DNA of 64,000 bases from Rhodobiaceae bacterium (GTDB lineage: Bacteria > Pseudomonadota > Alphaproteobacteria > Parvibaculales > Parvibaculaceae). The stretch's first letter is position 1; every line of letters starts with the position of its first letter. Shown piece after piece: positions 26,453-35,814 of the stretch. Under the pieces are notes generated by a model, which searched no databases, was not told the DNA's origin, and worked only from the letters and a program-made list of their open reading frames with translations. Both the position numbers and the translations under genes were made by a program. The stretch lies in assembly GCA_021404525.1 (NCBI GenBank), contig JAAWWE010000015.1, positions 29,738 through 93,737 on the forward strand, written 5' to 3'.

Positions 26453-27073
26453 CTAGCCCAGAAGCTTTTTCAGAACCTCGCCTTCACGGCCTTTCAGGTC
26501 TGCGATGATCTCGCGGACCTGGGCGCGGGCATGATCCAAACCTTTGTCGCTCTCGACAATATAGTCGGCCCCGGCGCGCTTGTCGGCATCGCTCACCTGC
26601 TTGGCGAAAATTTCGTCGAACTTTTCTTCTGTCATATCCGGACGCGCGAGCACCCGTTCGCGTTGCAGTTCATAAGGCGCGCTTACAACGACAATCACAT
26701 CCACCCGTTCGCGACCCCCGGTTTCAAAGAGCAGGGGAATGTCGAGCAAGACCATCTCCGCACCATCCTTGACGGCGTTTTCCAGGAAAGCCCGGTTTGC
26801 CTGTCCCACTAGAGGGTGGACAATGCTTTCAAGCTTTTTGAGCGCGTCAGGCTTGCCGATTACTTCCTTGGAGAGAAGCGTGCGGTCGACCGCACCCTCT
26901 TTCACCACACCGGGAAATGCTTCCTCAAGCGGAGCGACGGCTGCGCCGCCAGGTGCATAGAGCTTATGAACTTCCGCGTCAGCGTCGTAGACGGGCACAC
27001 CTTCAGCCGCGAACATTTTTGCGGTTTCTGATTTTCCCATGCCGATAGAACCCGTAAGGCCAATTAAAAGCAT
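26453..27073 (-). CDS. coaE: Dephospho-CoA kinase
   Basis: CoaE phosphorylates the ribose 3'-OH of dephospho-CoA, the last step of CoA synthesis. The 206-residue product has the P-loop [12 protein letters not shown] (about residues 5-16), and the CoA-site segments [10 protein letters not shown] and [14 protein letters not shown]. It is 6 nt downstream of aroE and upstream of dnaQ, the usual order in alphaproteobacteria. Confidence 0.95.
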   Translation of the reverse strand: MLLIGLTGSIGMGKSETAKMFAAEGVPVYDADAEVHKLYAPGGAAVAPLEEAFPGVVKEGAVDRTLLSKEVIGKPDALKKLESIVHPLVGQANRAFLENAVKDGAEMVLLDIPLLFETGGRERVDVIVVVSAPYELQRERVLARPDMTEEKFDEIFAKQVSDADKRAGADYIVESDKGLDHARAQVREIIADLKGREGEVLKKLLG

Positions 27074-27079
27074 GTCGTT

Positions 27080-27931
27080 TTATTCCCCATTTTTCGGGTT
27101 TAGATCATCCAATATGAGCGCGCGCAATTCAGGCGTCACGTCGGGCCGGACCCCGAACCAGGCTTCAAAGCCCGGCACGGCCTGGTGCAACAGCATGCCC
27201 AAGCCATCGACTGTTGGGTTGCCGCGAGCCCGTGCACGCTCGAGCAGATCCGTTTCCAACGGTGAATAGACAATGTCTGTCACCAGGGCAGAGGGCTCAA
27301 GTTTCTCAAGGGAGAGATTGAGCGGATCCATGCCCGTCATGCCCAAAGAAGATGTATTGACCAAGAGACCCACCTCTTTCAATGCATCTGGTGCATCCTC
27401 CCATGAAAGCGCAGTGCCTTTTACACCGAGCTCCGTGAGGAGAGCCGTTGCTTTTTCGACAGTACGGTTCACCAGGCGGATTTCAGGAACGCCCGCGTCC
27501 GCGAGCGCTACCAAAATCGCGCGGGCAGCGCCGCCAGCGCCCAGAACCATCGTGGGCTTTGAGGCAAAATCAATGTCTGGACCATTGGCTTTAAGGTTCG
27601 CCATAAAGCCATAGCCATCTGTGTTGCGCCCCTCAAAATGGGTACCGCAATCGACGATCGTATTGACGGCCTTCAGTCGACGCGCGGCCTCATCATGATG
27701 GGTGAGGGCGGCAAACACCGCTTCCTTATGTGGCACGGTGACGTTGGCGCCGATCACCCCTTCATCACGAAACGACGAAAGTGTCGCGCTCAACTCTTCC
27801 GGCGGCACACCGTGCTTTTCATAGACAGCATTTTTGATGCCGAGTTTTTCAATCCAATGATTGTGGATCAAAGGTGAGCGGGAATGGGTGACCGGCCAGC
27901 CGAGCACCCAGACACGGGAGAGCTTCGTCAT
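27080..27931 (-). CDS. aroE: Shikimate dehydrogenase
   Basis: AroE reduces 3-dehydroshikimate to shikimate with NADPH in aromatic amino-acid synthesis. The 283-residue product has the shikimate-binding [14 protein letters not shown], the catalytic lysine in [10 protein letters not shown], the aspartate in NTDGYGFM, and the NADP-binding GAGGAARA. Lengths and motif spacing are normal. It overlaps nothing; the Maf-like gene lies 25 nt upstream. Confidence 0.95.
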   Translation of the reverse strand: MTKLSRVWVLGWPVTHSRSPLIHNHWIEKLGIKNAVYEKHGVPPEELSATLSSFRDEGVIGANVTVPHKEAVFAALTHHDEAARRLKAVNTIVDCGTHFEGRNTDGYGFMANLKANGPDIDFASKPTMVLGAGGAARAILVALADAGVPEIRLVNRTVEKATALLTELGVKGTALSWEDAPDALKEVGLLVNTSSLGMTGMDPLNLSLEKLEPSALVTDIVYSPLETDLLERARARGNPTVDGLGMLLHQAVPGFEAWFGVRPDVTPELRALILDDLNPKNGE

Positions 27932-27956
27932 ATCTGCGCGCTCATGTTTGCTCTAC

Positions 27957-28553
27957 TCATTTTTCCAGGGCGCCTTCTTTGCGCAGATAGTCAAAGAGGG
28001 GCATGAGAGGCAGTCCAAGGATTGTAAAATAATCCCCTTCAATGCGTTCGAACAATTGAACGCCTGGTCCCTCCAACTGATAGCAGCCGACGCTTGAGAG
28101 AATTTTCTCGCCGGTGCGTCTTATGTAGTGATCAAGATAGTCGTCAGAAAAATCCCGCATCGTAAGGTGTGCCTGGGTCACATGGCTCCAGACAATCTCA
28201 CCACTGCGTGCGACGGCGACGGCGGAGTGCAGCGTGTGGGTTTTGCCGCGGAAGAAGCAGAGATTTTTTCGCGCTTCATCCAAATCCCGTGGTTTGTCGA
28301 ACAAACGCGCGTCACAGGTCAGAACCTGGTCGGCGCCGATGACAAACTGATCCTGCGCTTCGGCGCTTACGGCCTGTGCTTTCAAATTTGCGAGATGCTC
28401 GGCGAGAGCTGTGCCGTTGCCCGCAAATCCCATTTTCGCCTCAGCCTCATCCACAGGAGAAACTTCAACGCGGAAGGAGACGCCCGCATTTTCAAGCAGC
28501 ATGGCACGCACACCACTGCGCGAGGCAAGGACAAGGGTTGGCGTATCAGACAT
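27957..28553 (-). CDS. Maf-like nucleotide pyrophosphatase
   Basis: Maf proteins hydrolyse non-canonical or modified nucleoside triphosphates. The 198-residue product begins with the family motif LASRSGVRAMLL and includes DEAEAK, GADQVL, ARKNLCFFRGKTH and GCYQLEGPGVQLFERIEGDYF, split along the conserved fold. The ATG at 28553 is used; a TTG at 28565 would add four residues. It sits between ppsR and aroE as in many alphaproteobacteria. Confidence 0.93.
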   Translation of the reverse strand: MSDTPTLVLASRSGVRAMLLENAGVSFRVEVSPVDEAEAKMGFAGNGTALAEHLANLKAQAVSAEAQDQFVIGADQVLTCDARLFDKPRDLDEARKNLCFFRGKTHTLHSAVAVARSGEIVWSHVTQAHLTMRDFSDDYLDHYIRRTGEKILSSVGCYQLEGPGVQLFERIEGDYFTILGLPLMPLFDYLRKEGALEK

Positions 28554-28590
28554 TTTTGGAACCAATCATGGGAGAACGCACCTATTGTGA

Positions 28591-29403
28591 CTATTGACGA
28601 TTATAAAGATTGAGAATAGCTGCCGCCGTTTCTTCGACAGACCGTCGGGTCACATCAATTACCGGCCAGCTGTGCTTGTTGAAAAACCGGCGCGCATCAG
28701 CAAGCTCCGATGTGATCAGGTCTTTGTCCACATAATCTGTTTCGGTTTGCTCATTAAGAGACAGAAGGCGGTTTTTGCGAATTTGCGACAAGCGGTCGAC
28801 GCTGGCAACAAGGCCCACAATCAAGGGGCTGGTCGCGGTTTCCAAATCGGGCGGCAATGGCGTGTTTGGCACAAAGGGAACGTTCGCAGCCTTGATGCCC
28901 CGGTTTGCAAGATAGATGCAGGTGGGCGTTTTTGATGTCCGGCTAACACCAACAAGGATGATGTCTGCATCATCCAAGTCACCAGCTGTCTGTCCATCAT
29001 CATGGGCCATGGTGAAGTTGAGGGCTGCAATGCGGTCAAAATATTCCGCATTCATTTCATGCTGCACACCCGGCTTGTGAGAGATTTCCCGACCGAGATA
29101 GGTGCCCAGAGCGTTGATCACGGGATCCAGAACCGAGATGCAGGGAATGTCGAGCTCACCGCAGCGTTCCAGCAATTGATCACGGAGCTTCTCGTTGACC
29201 ATTGTGAACATGACAAGACCGGGTTCACGCTCAATCTCTGCAATCGCCCGATCAAGCTGCTTGGGTCCGCGGACGAGGGCATAAATGTGTTCGACTGGGC
29301 TCACATCTTCATATTGCGCGCAGGCCGCGCGGGCGACGGCATTCAGCGTTTCGCCTGTCGCGTCCGAAACGAGATGCAGATGAAATAGGCGGCGGCTGGT
29401 CAT
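28591..29403 (-). CDS. ppsR: Pyruvate, phosphate dikinase regulatory protein (RP001-type, DUF299)
   Basis: The protein is a bifunctional kinase/phosphorylase that controls PpdK (or PEP synthase) by threonine phosphorylation. The 270-residue product has LHLVSDATGETL at the N-terminus and the P-loop-like GVSRTSKTPTCIYLANRG motif. The gene corresponds to the RP001 gene that flanks hemE and the chromosome origin in Caulobacter and Rickettsia. It is the first leftward gene from the 663-bp origin-like region. Confidence 0.94.
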   Translation of the reverse strand: MTSRRLFHLHLVSDATGETLNAVARAACAQYEDVSPVEHIYALVRGPKQLDRAIAEIEREPGLVMFTMVNEKLRDQLLERCGELDIPCISVLDPVINALGTYLGREISHKPGVQHEMNAEYFDRIAALNFTMAHDDGQTAGDLDDADIILVGVSRTSKTPTCIYLANRGIKAANVPFVPNTPLPPDLETATSPLIVGLVASVDRLSQIRKNRLLSLNEQTETDYVDKDLITSELADARRFFNKHSWPVIDVTRRSVEETAAAILNLYNRQ

Positions 29404-29563
29404 GTGGCTTGAAATTCCGAGCGCCGTTCAACAGCGCTTTGCTGGATGTTTATGAGTGCAGTTACGTTTGCGGCGCAAAAGCTGCCTAAAACTATCGGGG
29501 CTTCGCGTTGATAGCCAGGCTTTCGTTAAGAACACTTAAGCTAATGTAGCAATACGCCAAGCC

Positions 29564-29582
29564 TGTGGATGAGTGTGGAAAA
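29564..29582 (-). promoter_or_regulatory. Tandem DnaA-box-like pair
   Basis: Two minus-strand 9-mers one base apart, TCATCCACA and TTTTCCACA, each with one mismatch to the DnaA consensus. A closely spaced same-direction pair is typical of an origin. Confidence 0.5.
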
Positions 29583-29729
29583 CCGGCATAAGTCCCCGGT
29601 TTTGTTAAGGCCCTACCTGGTCATACCCGCCTTTCTTTTTTCATCGACGTTTCTATTCGTCGTTAACAAACGCCATTTCACGGGTTGGGGAAAACGGGGA
29701 CAAGTAGGGCAAAGCCCTATCAGATGAAG

Positions 29730-29771
29730 TTATCCCCATGGTTCGATTAATCCACAGTGATGTTCTACACA
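29730..29771 (+). promoter_or_regulatory. Cluster of DnaA-box-like sites
   Basis: TTATCCCCA (29730-29738), TAATCCACA (29748-29756) and a weaker TTCTACACA (29763-29771), all in the same orientation. The first two have one mismatch to TTATCCACA. Confidence 0.5.
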
Positions 29772-30066
29772 GACCAACTCCCTCTGAGTTCATGGACTCC
29801 TCGTAGATGGTCTTGAGTCACTCACAATTGTCATCTTCATTCTGAAATTTGGTGCCCTGTGACAAAACGCGCTGTGCTTTCGGGCAGTTTCGGGGACAAA
29901 ATTTAATCCCCAATCTCCACAGGCATCCACTATCCACTACATCCTTTTATAAGATTCTATATAAGAGGCGACACGCTGGATAAGTGTATGACGCTCTGTC
30001 CTCACAAAGACTCCCAAAGGGGTCCATGGCACATCCAGAGGCCAAATAAGAAACCCAGAAGGTGTT

Positions 30067-31104
30067 ATGACCAAGCCAGTTTCAGACAAAAAGTTCCTCC
30101 GGGCTCTTTCAGGAGAAGTCTTTGATCATCCACCGATCTGGTTGATGCGTCAGGCCGGTCGATATCTTCCAGAATACCGCGAGACGCGGGCAAAGGCTGG
30201 CAGCTTTCTCAATCTCTGCTACACGCCAGAGCTTGCGGTGGAAGTGACGCTGCAGCCCATCAGACGATATGGCTTTGATGCCTCTATCCTTTTCTCAGAC
30301 ATTCTTGTGGTACCGGACGCTCTTGGTCAGAAAGTGTGGTTTGAGGAAGGGGTTGGACCTCGCCTTGACCCGATCACTAATGTGGCGGGCCTGAAGGTTC
30401 TCGATAAATCTCGCGTTCTCGATCATTTGAAACCGGTTTTTGAGACGGTCCGAGGTTTGCGTCAGGAACTGCCAAAAGAAACAGCGCTCATTGGCTTTGC
30501 AGGGGCACCCTGGACGGTGGCGACCTACATGGTGGGGGGAAGAGGCTCGCCTGATCAGGGGGCTGCCAAAGCGTGGGCCTATGGCGATCCTGACGGCTTT
30601 CAGTCGCTGATTGATCTGCTGACCGAGGTGACGGGAGATTATCTGGAGGCGCAGGTGAAAGCTGGTGCCGAAGTGTTGCAGATTTTTGATACATGGGCGG
30701 GCTCATTACCGGCGGTTCAGTTCCGGCGCTTCTGTCTTGAACCGATTAAGGCATTGCGAGCCCGGCTCAAAAAGTCCTGTCCTGAGGTGCCGGTGATCGC
30801 TTTCCCAAAAGGAGCGGGTGCTGCGTATGAGACCTATTTCAAGGAGACGGGTGTGAGTGCCATCAGTCTGGATACCTCGGTGGATCCGGTCTGGGCGGCC
30901 AAGGTTCTTCAGCCCATTGGCCCCGTACAGGGCAATCTGGATCCCTTGCTGCTTGTCGCAGGTGGCTCTGAGATGGACCGGGCCGTGGATCATTTGCTTA
31001 AAACGCTGGGCCAAGGTCCCTGGATCTTTAATCTAGGTCACGGGATTGTGCCGCAGGCGCCGCCTGAAAATGTGGAACGTCTGATCAAACGGGTAAGAGG
31101 CTGA
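30067..31104 (+). CDS. hemE: Uroporphyrinogen decarboxylase
   Basis: HemE removes four acetate carboxyls from uroporphyrinogen III to give coproporphyrinogen III. The 345-residue product has the signature [18 protein letters not shown] with its substrate-binding arginines, the aspartate in [14 protein letters not shown], and [13 protein letters not shown]. It is the first rightward gene from the proposed origin, followed 2 nt later by hemH and then hemJ, so three haem steps are clustered. Confidence 0.96.
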   Translation: MTKPVSDKKFLRALSGEVFDHPPIWLMRQAGRYLPEYRETRAKAGSFLNLCYTPELAVEVTLQPIRRYGFDASILFSDILVVPDALGQKVWFEEGVGPRLDPITNVAGLKVLDKSRVLDHLKPVFETVRGLRQELPKETALIGFAGAPWTVATYMVGGRGSPDQGAAKAWAYGDPDGFQSLIDLLTEVTGDYLEAQVKAGAEVLQIFDTWAGSLPAVQFRRFCLEPIKALRARLKKSCPEVPVIAFPKGAGAAYETYFKETGVSAISLDTSVDPVWAAKVLQPIGPVQGNLDPLLLVAGGSEMDRAVDHLLKTLGQGPWIFNLGHGIVPQAPPENVERLIKRVRG

Positions 31105-31106
31105 TC

Positions 31107-32162
31107 ATGGCGGACCAGCGGATCGCAATCGTGCTTTTCAATCTCGGTGGGCCGGACAGTCCAGAGGCGGTGAAGCCATTTCTGTTTAATCTCTTTTCTG
31201 ACAAAGCGATTATCTCTGTTCCTCAGCCTTTTCGCTGGTTGATTGCCAAGCTTATTTCCTCAAGACGGGCGCCGGTTGCCCGGGAGATCTATGGTCATAT
31301 TGGAGGCAGATCGCCGATTGTTCCGGAAACAGAACGTCAGGCAGAGGCGATCGAACGGGTGCTGTCTGACTTAAATGAGGATGGTGGCGAGGTGAAATGT
31401 TTCATCGCCATGCGCTATTGGCATCCTTTTGCAGATGAAGCAGCGGCCAAAGTTGCGGCCTTTAACCCGGACAAGATCGTGCTTCTACCGCTCTATCCGC
31501 AATATTCCACAACCACAACTGCCTCATCTCTTAAGGACTGGCAACAGGCCTGGGCCAAACAGGTAGGGCCGGGTAGTACTTTCTCTAAGTCACTGGAAAC
31601 AAAAGAGATTTGTTGTTATCCAGAAGCTCCTGGTTGGGTGGAAGCGCAAGCAGCGCTCATCAAGCAGGGGATTGATCAGGCTGGTGGCGTAGACAAAGTT
31701 CGGGTGCTTTTCTCTGCGCACGGGCTTCCAAAAAATGTGGTTGAGGGGGGGGATCCTTATCAGGCGCAAGTCGAGCGGACCTGTGCGGCGGTTGCCAAAG
31801 AGCTTGGCATTCCAGATCTTGATTGGGTGACTTGTTATCAGAGCCGTGTCGGACCTCTGGAGTGGATTGGCCCCTCAACGGATGATGAAATTGAGCGCGC
31901 TGGCAGAGATGGTCTGAAAATTGTCCTGGCGCCCATCGCTTTTGTTTCTGAACATTCAGAAACCCTGGTTGAGCTTGATATTGAATATGGCGCGCTTGCC
32001 AAAGAGGCTGGGGTTGAGACCTATATTCGGGTTCCTGCGGTGGGCACCCACCCGGCTTTTATTCGGGAGTTGGGAGATCAGGTGCGGGCTGTGCTGACAA
32101 GCGATGATGTTATCTGTCCCGAGGAGCTTGCTGGCGGGATCTGTCCTGGAAACCGACCTTAG
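31107..32162 (+). CDS. hemH: Ferrochelatase
   Basis: HemH inserts Fe2+ into protoporphyrin IX to form haem. The 351-residue product has the N-terminal VLFNLGGPDSPEAV, the metal-binding histidine in LFSAHGLPKNVVE, and the conserved glutamate in VSEHSETLVELD. The C-terminus includes CPEELAGGICPG with cysteines, which may carry a 2Fe-2S cluster as in some alphaproteobacterial ferrochelatases; this is inference. It lies 2 nt after hemE. Confidence 0.95.
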   Translation: MADQRIAIVLFNLGGPDSPEAVKPFLFNLFSDKAIISVPQPFRWLIAKLISSRRAPVAREIYGHIGGRSPIVPETERQAEAIERVLSDLNEDGGEVKCFIAMRYWHPFADEAAAKVAAFNPDKIVLLPLYPQYSTTTTASSLKDWQQAWAKQVGPGSTFSKSLETKEICCYPEAPGWVEAQAALIKQGIDQAGGVDKVRVLFSAHGLPKNVVEGGDPYQAQVERTCAAVAKELGIPDLDWVTCYQSRVGPLEWIGPSTDDEIERAGRDGLKIVLAPIAFVSEHSETLVELDIEYGALAKEAGVETYIRVPAVGTHPAFIRELGDQVRAVLTSDDVICPEELAGGICPGNRP

Positions 32163-32195
32163 GCCGTTCTTTAACTCGTTTGTTTTGAGATCGAA

Positions 32196-32645
32196 ATGAC
32201 TGACTTTCTGTTCGACATCTATCCGTGGATCAAAGCGTTTCACATTATCAGTGTGATTTTCTGGATGGCGGGCATGTATTACCTGCCTCGGCTTTACGTC
32301 TATCACACAGAGGTAGAACCCGGTTCTGAGCTCTCAGAAAACTACAAGAAAATGGAAGAGCTGCTGCTTCGACGGATTATCAATCCAGCCATGATCGCGG
32401 CCTGGGTGTTGGGTCTCACCCTTGCCTGGCTGTTGTGGGATAGCATCGGGTCCGATGGCTGGTTTCATGTGAAACTGCTGCTTGTTACGGCGATGGCTGC
32501 CTATCACGGGTTTTTATCGCGGTGGCGGAAGGCCTTTGCACGCGATGAGCGGCCCTATACGTCTCGCCAGATGCGTATTCTCAATGAGGTGCCGCCGGTG
32601 CTCACCATCTTCATCGTGATCCTGGTGATTGTGCGCCCGTTCTGA
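32196..32645 (+). CDS. hemJ: Protoporphyrinogen oxidase HemJ
   Basis: HemJ oxidises protoporphyrinogen IX to protoporphyrin IX in the membrane and replaces HemG/HemY in most alphaproteobacteria. The 149-residue product has four predicted helices, the conserved histidine in IKAFHIISVIFWMAGMYYLPRL (position about 10), and the HVKLLLV lysine. It belongs to the UPF0093 family. It follows hemH by 33 nt, completing the hemE-hemH-hemJ set; the missing earlier genes are outside the window. Confidence 0.93.
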   Translation: MTDFLFDIYPWIKAFHIISVIFWMAGMYYLPRLYVYHTEVEPGSELSENYKKMEELLLRRIINPAMIAAWVLGLTLAWLLWDSIGSDGWFHVKLLLVTAMAAYHGFLSRWRKAFARDERPYTSRQMRILNEVPPVLTIFIVILVIVRPF

Positions 32646-33015
32646 ATTTGCAGAGTGGGATCAAAGAGTGGGACGCTTTTTGGCTTGTAGCCTCGGCGTC
32701 CAAGGGCTATATCATGTTTAACACCCGCCGGGATCCTCCCGGAGCGCGACCAGAATTGGGCGCCGGGCTGCCGACCTTCCCACTTTGAAGACCTTTTTCG
32801 ACGGCGCCTTATGGGACATTCACATCCGCACCATGAAACTTCAATCGTGGCTGCATTCCAGATTTCTCCTCAGCAAACAGGTTTGCTGGTCGATAGATAG
32901 ATCTCACAGAATTCATCCAAAAACAGATTCCAAGACTGAAGATTTCAAGAAATCTCTTTCCTTCCTTCCTTTCGTTTCGAGCCTCTGACGGCCGATACAC
33001 ATCACGAGAAAAAAT
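32646..33015. other. Leader region of rho
   Basis: These 370 bp have no convincing gene. They contain a C-rich part, the small perfect hairpin CCGGGA-TCC-TCCCGG at 32728-32742 without a following T-run, and a pyrimidine-rich stretch at about 32955-32980 just before the rho ribosome-binding site. Long leaders with Rho-dependent attenuation control rho in E. coli; a similar role here is possible. Confidence 0.4.
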
Positions 33016-34281
33016 ATGAAGCAGATCAAACTGCAAGAACTGAAAGCCAAGTCACCCACCGAACTGCTGGTGGTGGCAGAAGAGCTTGAAGTTGAAAATG
33101 CGAGCACGTTGCGTACCCAGGAACTGATGTTCGCGATCCTGAAGCAATATGCTGAGCAGGGAACTGATATTATCGGCGAAGGCGTCGTTGAGGTTCTGCA
33201 GGACGGGTTCGGCTTCCTTCGCTCACCAGAAGCCAATTATCTGCCGGGTCCCGATGACATTTATGTCTCCCCGTCGCAGATCCGCCGCTTCTCGCTCCGC
33301 ACCGGCGACACGGTGGAAGGCGATATTCGCAGCCCGAAAGAAGGCGAACGCTATTTCGCGCTGATTAAAGTGAATTCCATCAATTTCGCAGATCCGGAAG
33401 AAGCGCGCCACAAAGTGCATTTCGATAATCTGACGCCGCTCTATCCAGATGAAAAACTGGAGATGGAAATTGATGATCCGACCCGGAAAGATACATCGGG
33501 TCGGGTGATCGATATTGTTGCGCCTTTGGGTAAGGGACAACGTGGTCTCATTGTTGCGCCGCCGCGGACCGGTAAAACCGTCCTTCTGCAAAACATTGCG
33601 CACTCCATTTCCGCCAATCATCCCGAAGCCTATCTGATCGTGCTTTTGATTGATGAGCGGCCAGAGGAAGTGACGGATATGAAACGCTCAGTGAAGGGCG
33701 AAGTTGTGTCCTCCACCTTTGATGAGCCGGCTGTGCGTCACGTGCAGGTCGCTGAAATGGTCATCGAAAAAGCCAAGCGCCTGGTGGAACATGGGCGTGA
33801 TGTGGTGATCCTGCTCGATTCCATTACCCGCTTGGGTCGTGCTTACAACACGGTGGTGCCGAGCTCGGGCAAAGTGCTGACCGGTGGTGTGGATGCCAAT
33901 GCGCTGCAGCGTCCGAAACGCTTCTTCGGGGCGGCCCGGAATATTGAAGAGGGTGGGTCGCTGACGATTATCTCCACCGCGCTCATTGATACCGGCAGCC
34001 GGATGGATGAAGTGATCTTCGAAGAGTTTAAAGGGACCGGTAACTCGGAACTGGTGCTCGATCGTAAGGTTGCGGATAAGCGGGTCTTCCCAGCGATGGA
34101 TATTCTCAAATCCGGTACCCGGAAAGAGGAGCTGTTGGTCGACAAGGTCGAGCTGCAGAAAATGTATGTGCTGCGCCGGATCCTTAATCCGATGGGCACA
34201 ACAGATGCCATCGAATTCCTGCTCGACAAGTTGAAGCAGACCAAGAATAACGCGGAATTCTTCGACAGCATGAACACCTAA
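33016..34281 (+). CDS. rho: Transcription termination factor Rho
   Basis: Rho is the hexameric RNA helicase that terminates transcription at rut sites. The 421-residue product has the N-terminal [10 protein letters not shown] helical domain, the cold-shock RNA-binding domain with [22 protein letters not shown] split over its conserved core, Walker [11 protein letters not shown] (about residues 181-190), Walker [12 protein letters not shown] and the C-terminal secondary RNA-binding region. The length is normal for alphaproteobacteria. In many relatives rho is followed directly by mnmE; here about 6.5 kb of other genes lie between them. Confidence 0.97.
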   Translation: MKQIKLQELKAKSPTELLVVAEELEVENASTLRTQELMFAILKQYAEQGTDIIGEGVVEVLQDGFGFLRSPEANYLPGPDDIYVSPSQIRRFSLRTGDTVEGDIRSPKEGERYFALIKVNSINFADPEEARHKVHFDNLTPLYPDEKLEMEIDDPTRKDTSGRVIDIVAPLGKGQRGLIVAPPRTGKTVLLQNIAHSISANHPEAYLIVLLIDERPEEVTDMKRSVKGEVVSSTFDEPAVRHVQVAEMVIEKAKRLVEHGRDVVILLDSITRLGRAYNTVVPSSGKVLTGGVDANALQRPKRFFGAARNIEEGGSLTIISTALIDTGSRMDEVIFEEFKGTGNSELVLDRKVADKRVFPAMDILKSGTRKEELLVDKVELQKMYVLRRILNPMGTTDAIEFLLDKLKQTKNNAEFFDSMNT

Positions 34282-34303
34282 ACGGCTCAGTTCTCCCGTT
34301 TTT
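34280..34303 (+). terminator. Possible rho gene terminator
   Basis: AAACGG (34280-34285), a 10-nt loop, CCGTTT (34296-34301), followed by TT. The stem is short but it overlaps the rho stop codon and ends in a T-run. Confidence 0.4.
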
Positions 34304-34339
34304 CTAGTTCTATGGTTTTACGGTGCCTTTACAGGTGTC

Positions 34340-35050
34340 GTGCAAAGATTTTTCCGAATTCAGGCTCAATATTCGAGCGTGTGGGTTTGGGGAATAAGTT
34401 TGGACGATCAATCGGGACTGTCACCGCGTTGGGTTTCGACCTATCTGAACCAACGCCATATTGCGCAAATCCGGGCACGGGTGCCAGAGCCTCGGCCTGA
34501 TGTTCCGCGTCAGGTTTCTGGCTATTCGCTGACGCATCCAGCGCGGGAAATTCTTTGCTGGTGGCTGAGTGTGCGTGGCGATCAACATATTCCCTCTGCA
34601 GATGATGTTGATCTGCGCAGTCTCGTGGAACTCAGTCCCTACATTCGATACATGAGCTGGGAGGGCGAAGAGTCTCTTGTTGTCCGTGTCTTTGGCAGCG
34701 CCCTTTGCGAGGCTGCGGGTATGGACCTGCGAGGCATCGATCTCTTTGCCTATGGGGAATATGAAAACAGACAACGCGATATTGCGCGGCTGAAATTGCT
34801 GCCAGAACATCCCTGTGGCGTGATCGCTTTTTGGAACATTACCGATCAGAACGGCGACCCTCATTTGCTGGAAATGATGACGCTTCCCATCGGACCAGGT
34901 GCAGATGGCAAAGATCGGATTATCGGTACAGTCATGCCGACCTTAAAGCCGGAAGAGATGCCTGAGGTATGGGACAAGACCATGGATATGGAGAAACATC
35001 TCGATTTCCATGACGCGCTCTTTATCGATGTGGGGCATGGCGTTCCTTAA
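34340..35050 (+). CDS. PAS_5 (DUF1388-type) domain protein
   Basis: A 236-residue soluble protein with the alphaproteobacterial PAS_5 pattern: HPAREILCWWLSVRG, then LSPYIRYMSWE, VVRVFGSALCEAAGMDLRGIDLF, and a GTVMPTLKPEEM end. These proteins have no attached output domain and no known function, but PAS folds suggest a sensory or small-ligand-binding role. The GTG at 34340 is the longest start; a TTG at 34400 preceded by GGGGA is a realistic alternative. It stands alone after rho. Confidence 0.8.
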   Translation: MQRFFRIQAQYSSVWVWGISLDDQSGLSPRWVSTYLNQRHIAQIRARVPEPRPDVPRQVSGYSLTHPAREILCWWLSVRGDQHIPSADDVDLRSLVELSPYIRYMSWEGEESLVVRVFGSALCEAAGMDLRGIDLFAYGEYENRQRDIARLKLLPEHPCGVIAFWNITDQNGDPHLLEMMTLPIGPGADGKDRIIGTVMPTLKPEEMPEVWDKTMDMEKHLDFHDALFIDVGHGVP

Positions 35051-35206
35051 CTGAGACCGATGATTCCGGTTTCACCTTCATCAATGCGGTTTTTGGTTCT
35101 GCTCAAACGCTCCAATTTTCTCGTCTTTTGGATTGTGGAAGTGCTGCCCCTTCAGCGGGAAATGCACTAGGCTCTCTCCAACGTTATATCTGGAGGAGCA
35201 AATCTC

Positions 35207-35806
35207 ATGTCCGATAAAATTGTTGATGGCCGTGCCACGTTTAAAACCATGGCGGAGAGCAGTCAGGAAGAATGGCAGCTGATCGCTGCGAATAATGGGG
35301 AGTTCTCAAAAGGACTGCCGGATCGGGTGCTTGCCCATCTGAAACTTTTGGACGGTGATTTTGGTGGCTTTGCTGTTGATCGCCTTGAGCATTCTCTTCA
35401 GTCCGCAACCCTTGCGCATCGCGCGGGCAAGGACGAGGAATATGTTGTGTGTGCGTTGCTCCATGATATTGGCGACACGCTTGGCACGTTCAATCATGCT
35501 GAAATCGGTGCCGCAATCCTGAAACCCTTCGTGTCAGAAGACAATCACTGGATGCTGGAGCATCACGGGATTTTCCAGGGCTATTATTTCTTCCATCACA
35601 TTGGCCTCGACCGTGACATGCGGGAAGAATATCGAGGCCATCAGGCGTTTGAACATACCGCGCAATTCTGTCATCTGTTCGATCAGAATGCGTTTGATCC
35701 GGATTATGACACAATGCCGCTGGAAGCCTTTGAACCAATGGTTCAGCGGGTCATGGAGCGGCCGCGGGCCAGCATCTATAAGGGCTCAGCTGCCGCCGCA
35801 GAATAG
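35207..35806 (+). CDS. HD-domain protein, PhnZ-like
   Basis: A 199-residue HD-fold protein. The metal-ligand pattern is H in EHSLQSATLAHRAG, HD in ALLHDIGDTLG, H in FNHAEIGAAIL, H in LEHHGIFQGYYFFHH, and D in LFDQNAFDPDYD. This resembles PhnZ/TmpB-type mixed-valent di-iron HD oxygenases rather than phosphohydrolases, but substrate choice cannot be read. The start follows GGAGGAG. It is not beside phosphonate-transport genes. Confidence 0.78.
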   Translation: MSDKIVDGRATFKTMAESSQEEWQLIAANNGEFSKGLPDRVLAHLKLLDGDFGGFAVDRLEHSLQSATLAHRAGKDEEYVVCALLHDIGDTLGTFNHAEIGAAILKPFVSEDNHWMLEHHGIFQGYYFFHHIGLDRDMREEYRGHQAFEHTAQFCHLFDQNAFDPDYDTMPLEAFEPMVQRVMERPRASIYKGSAAAAE

Positions 35807-35814
35807 CGGTCTAT

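Larger units (their letters stand above)
29404..30066. other. Probable chromosomal replication origin (oriC)
   Basis: This 663-bp gene-free region separates leftward ppsR (RP001-type) from rightward hemE, the known position of oriC in Caulobacter crescentus and Rickettsia. It has four 9-mers with one mismatch to the DnaA box TTATCCACA: TCATCCACA (minus, 29564-29572), TTTTCCACA (minus, 29574-29582), TTATCCCCA (29730-29738) and TAATCCACA (29748-29756). Weaker matches are at 29763, 29913 and 29930. Four GANTC sites lie at 29795, 29815, 29953 and 30009, and an AT-rich stretch at about 29944-29964 is a candidate unwinding element. The hemE and ppsR promoters must also be here. Assignment is by gene context and motifs. 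Confidence 0.7.

Noticed and set aside
29525..29538. TTAAG-AACAC-TTAA in the origin region as a CtrA box
   Set aside because: The spacing between TTAA units is 6 bp, not 7, so it does not fit the CtrA consensus.
32728..32742. CCGGGA-TCC-TCCCGG as an intrinsic terminator
   Set aside because: A short stem with no T-run and about 80 bp after hemJ; kept only as a leader hairpin.
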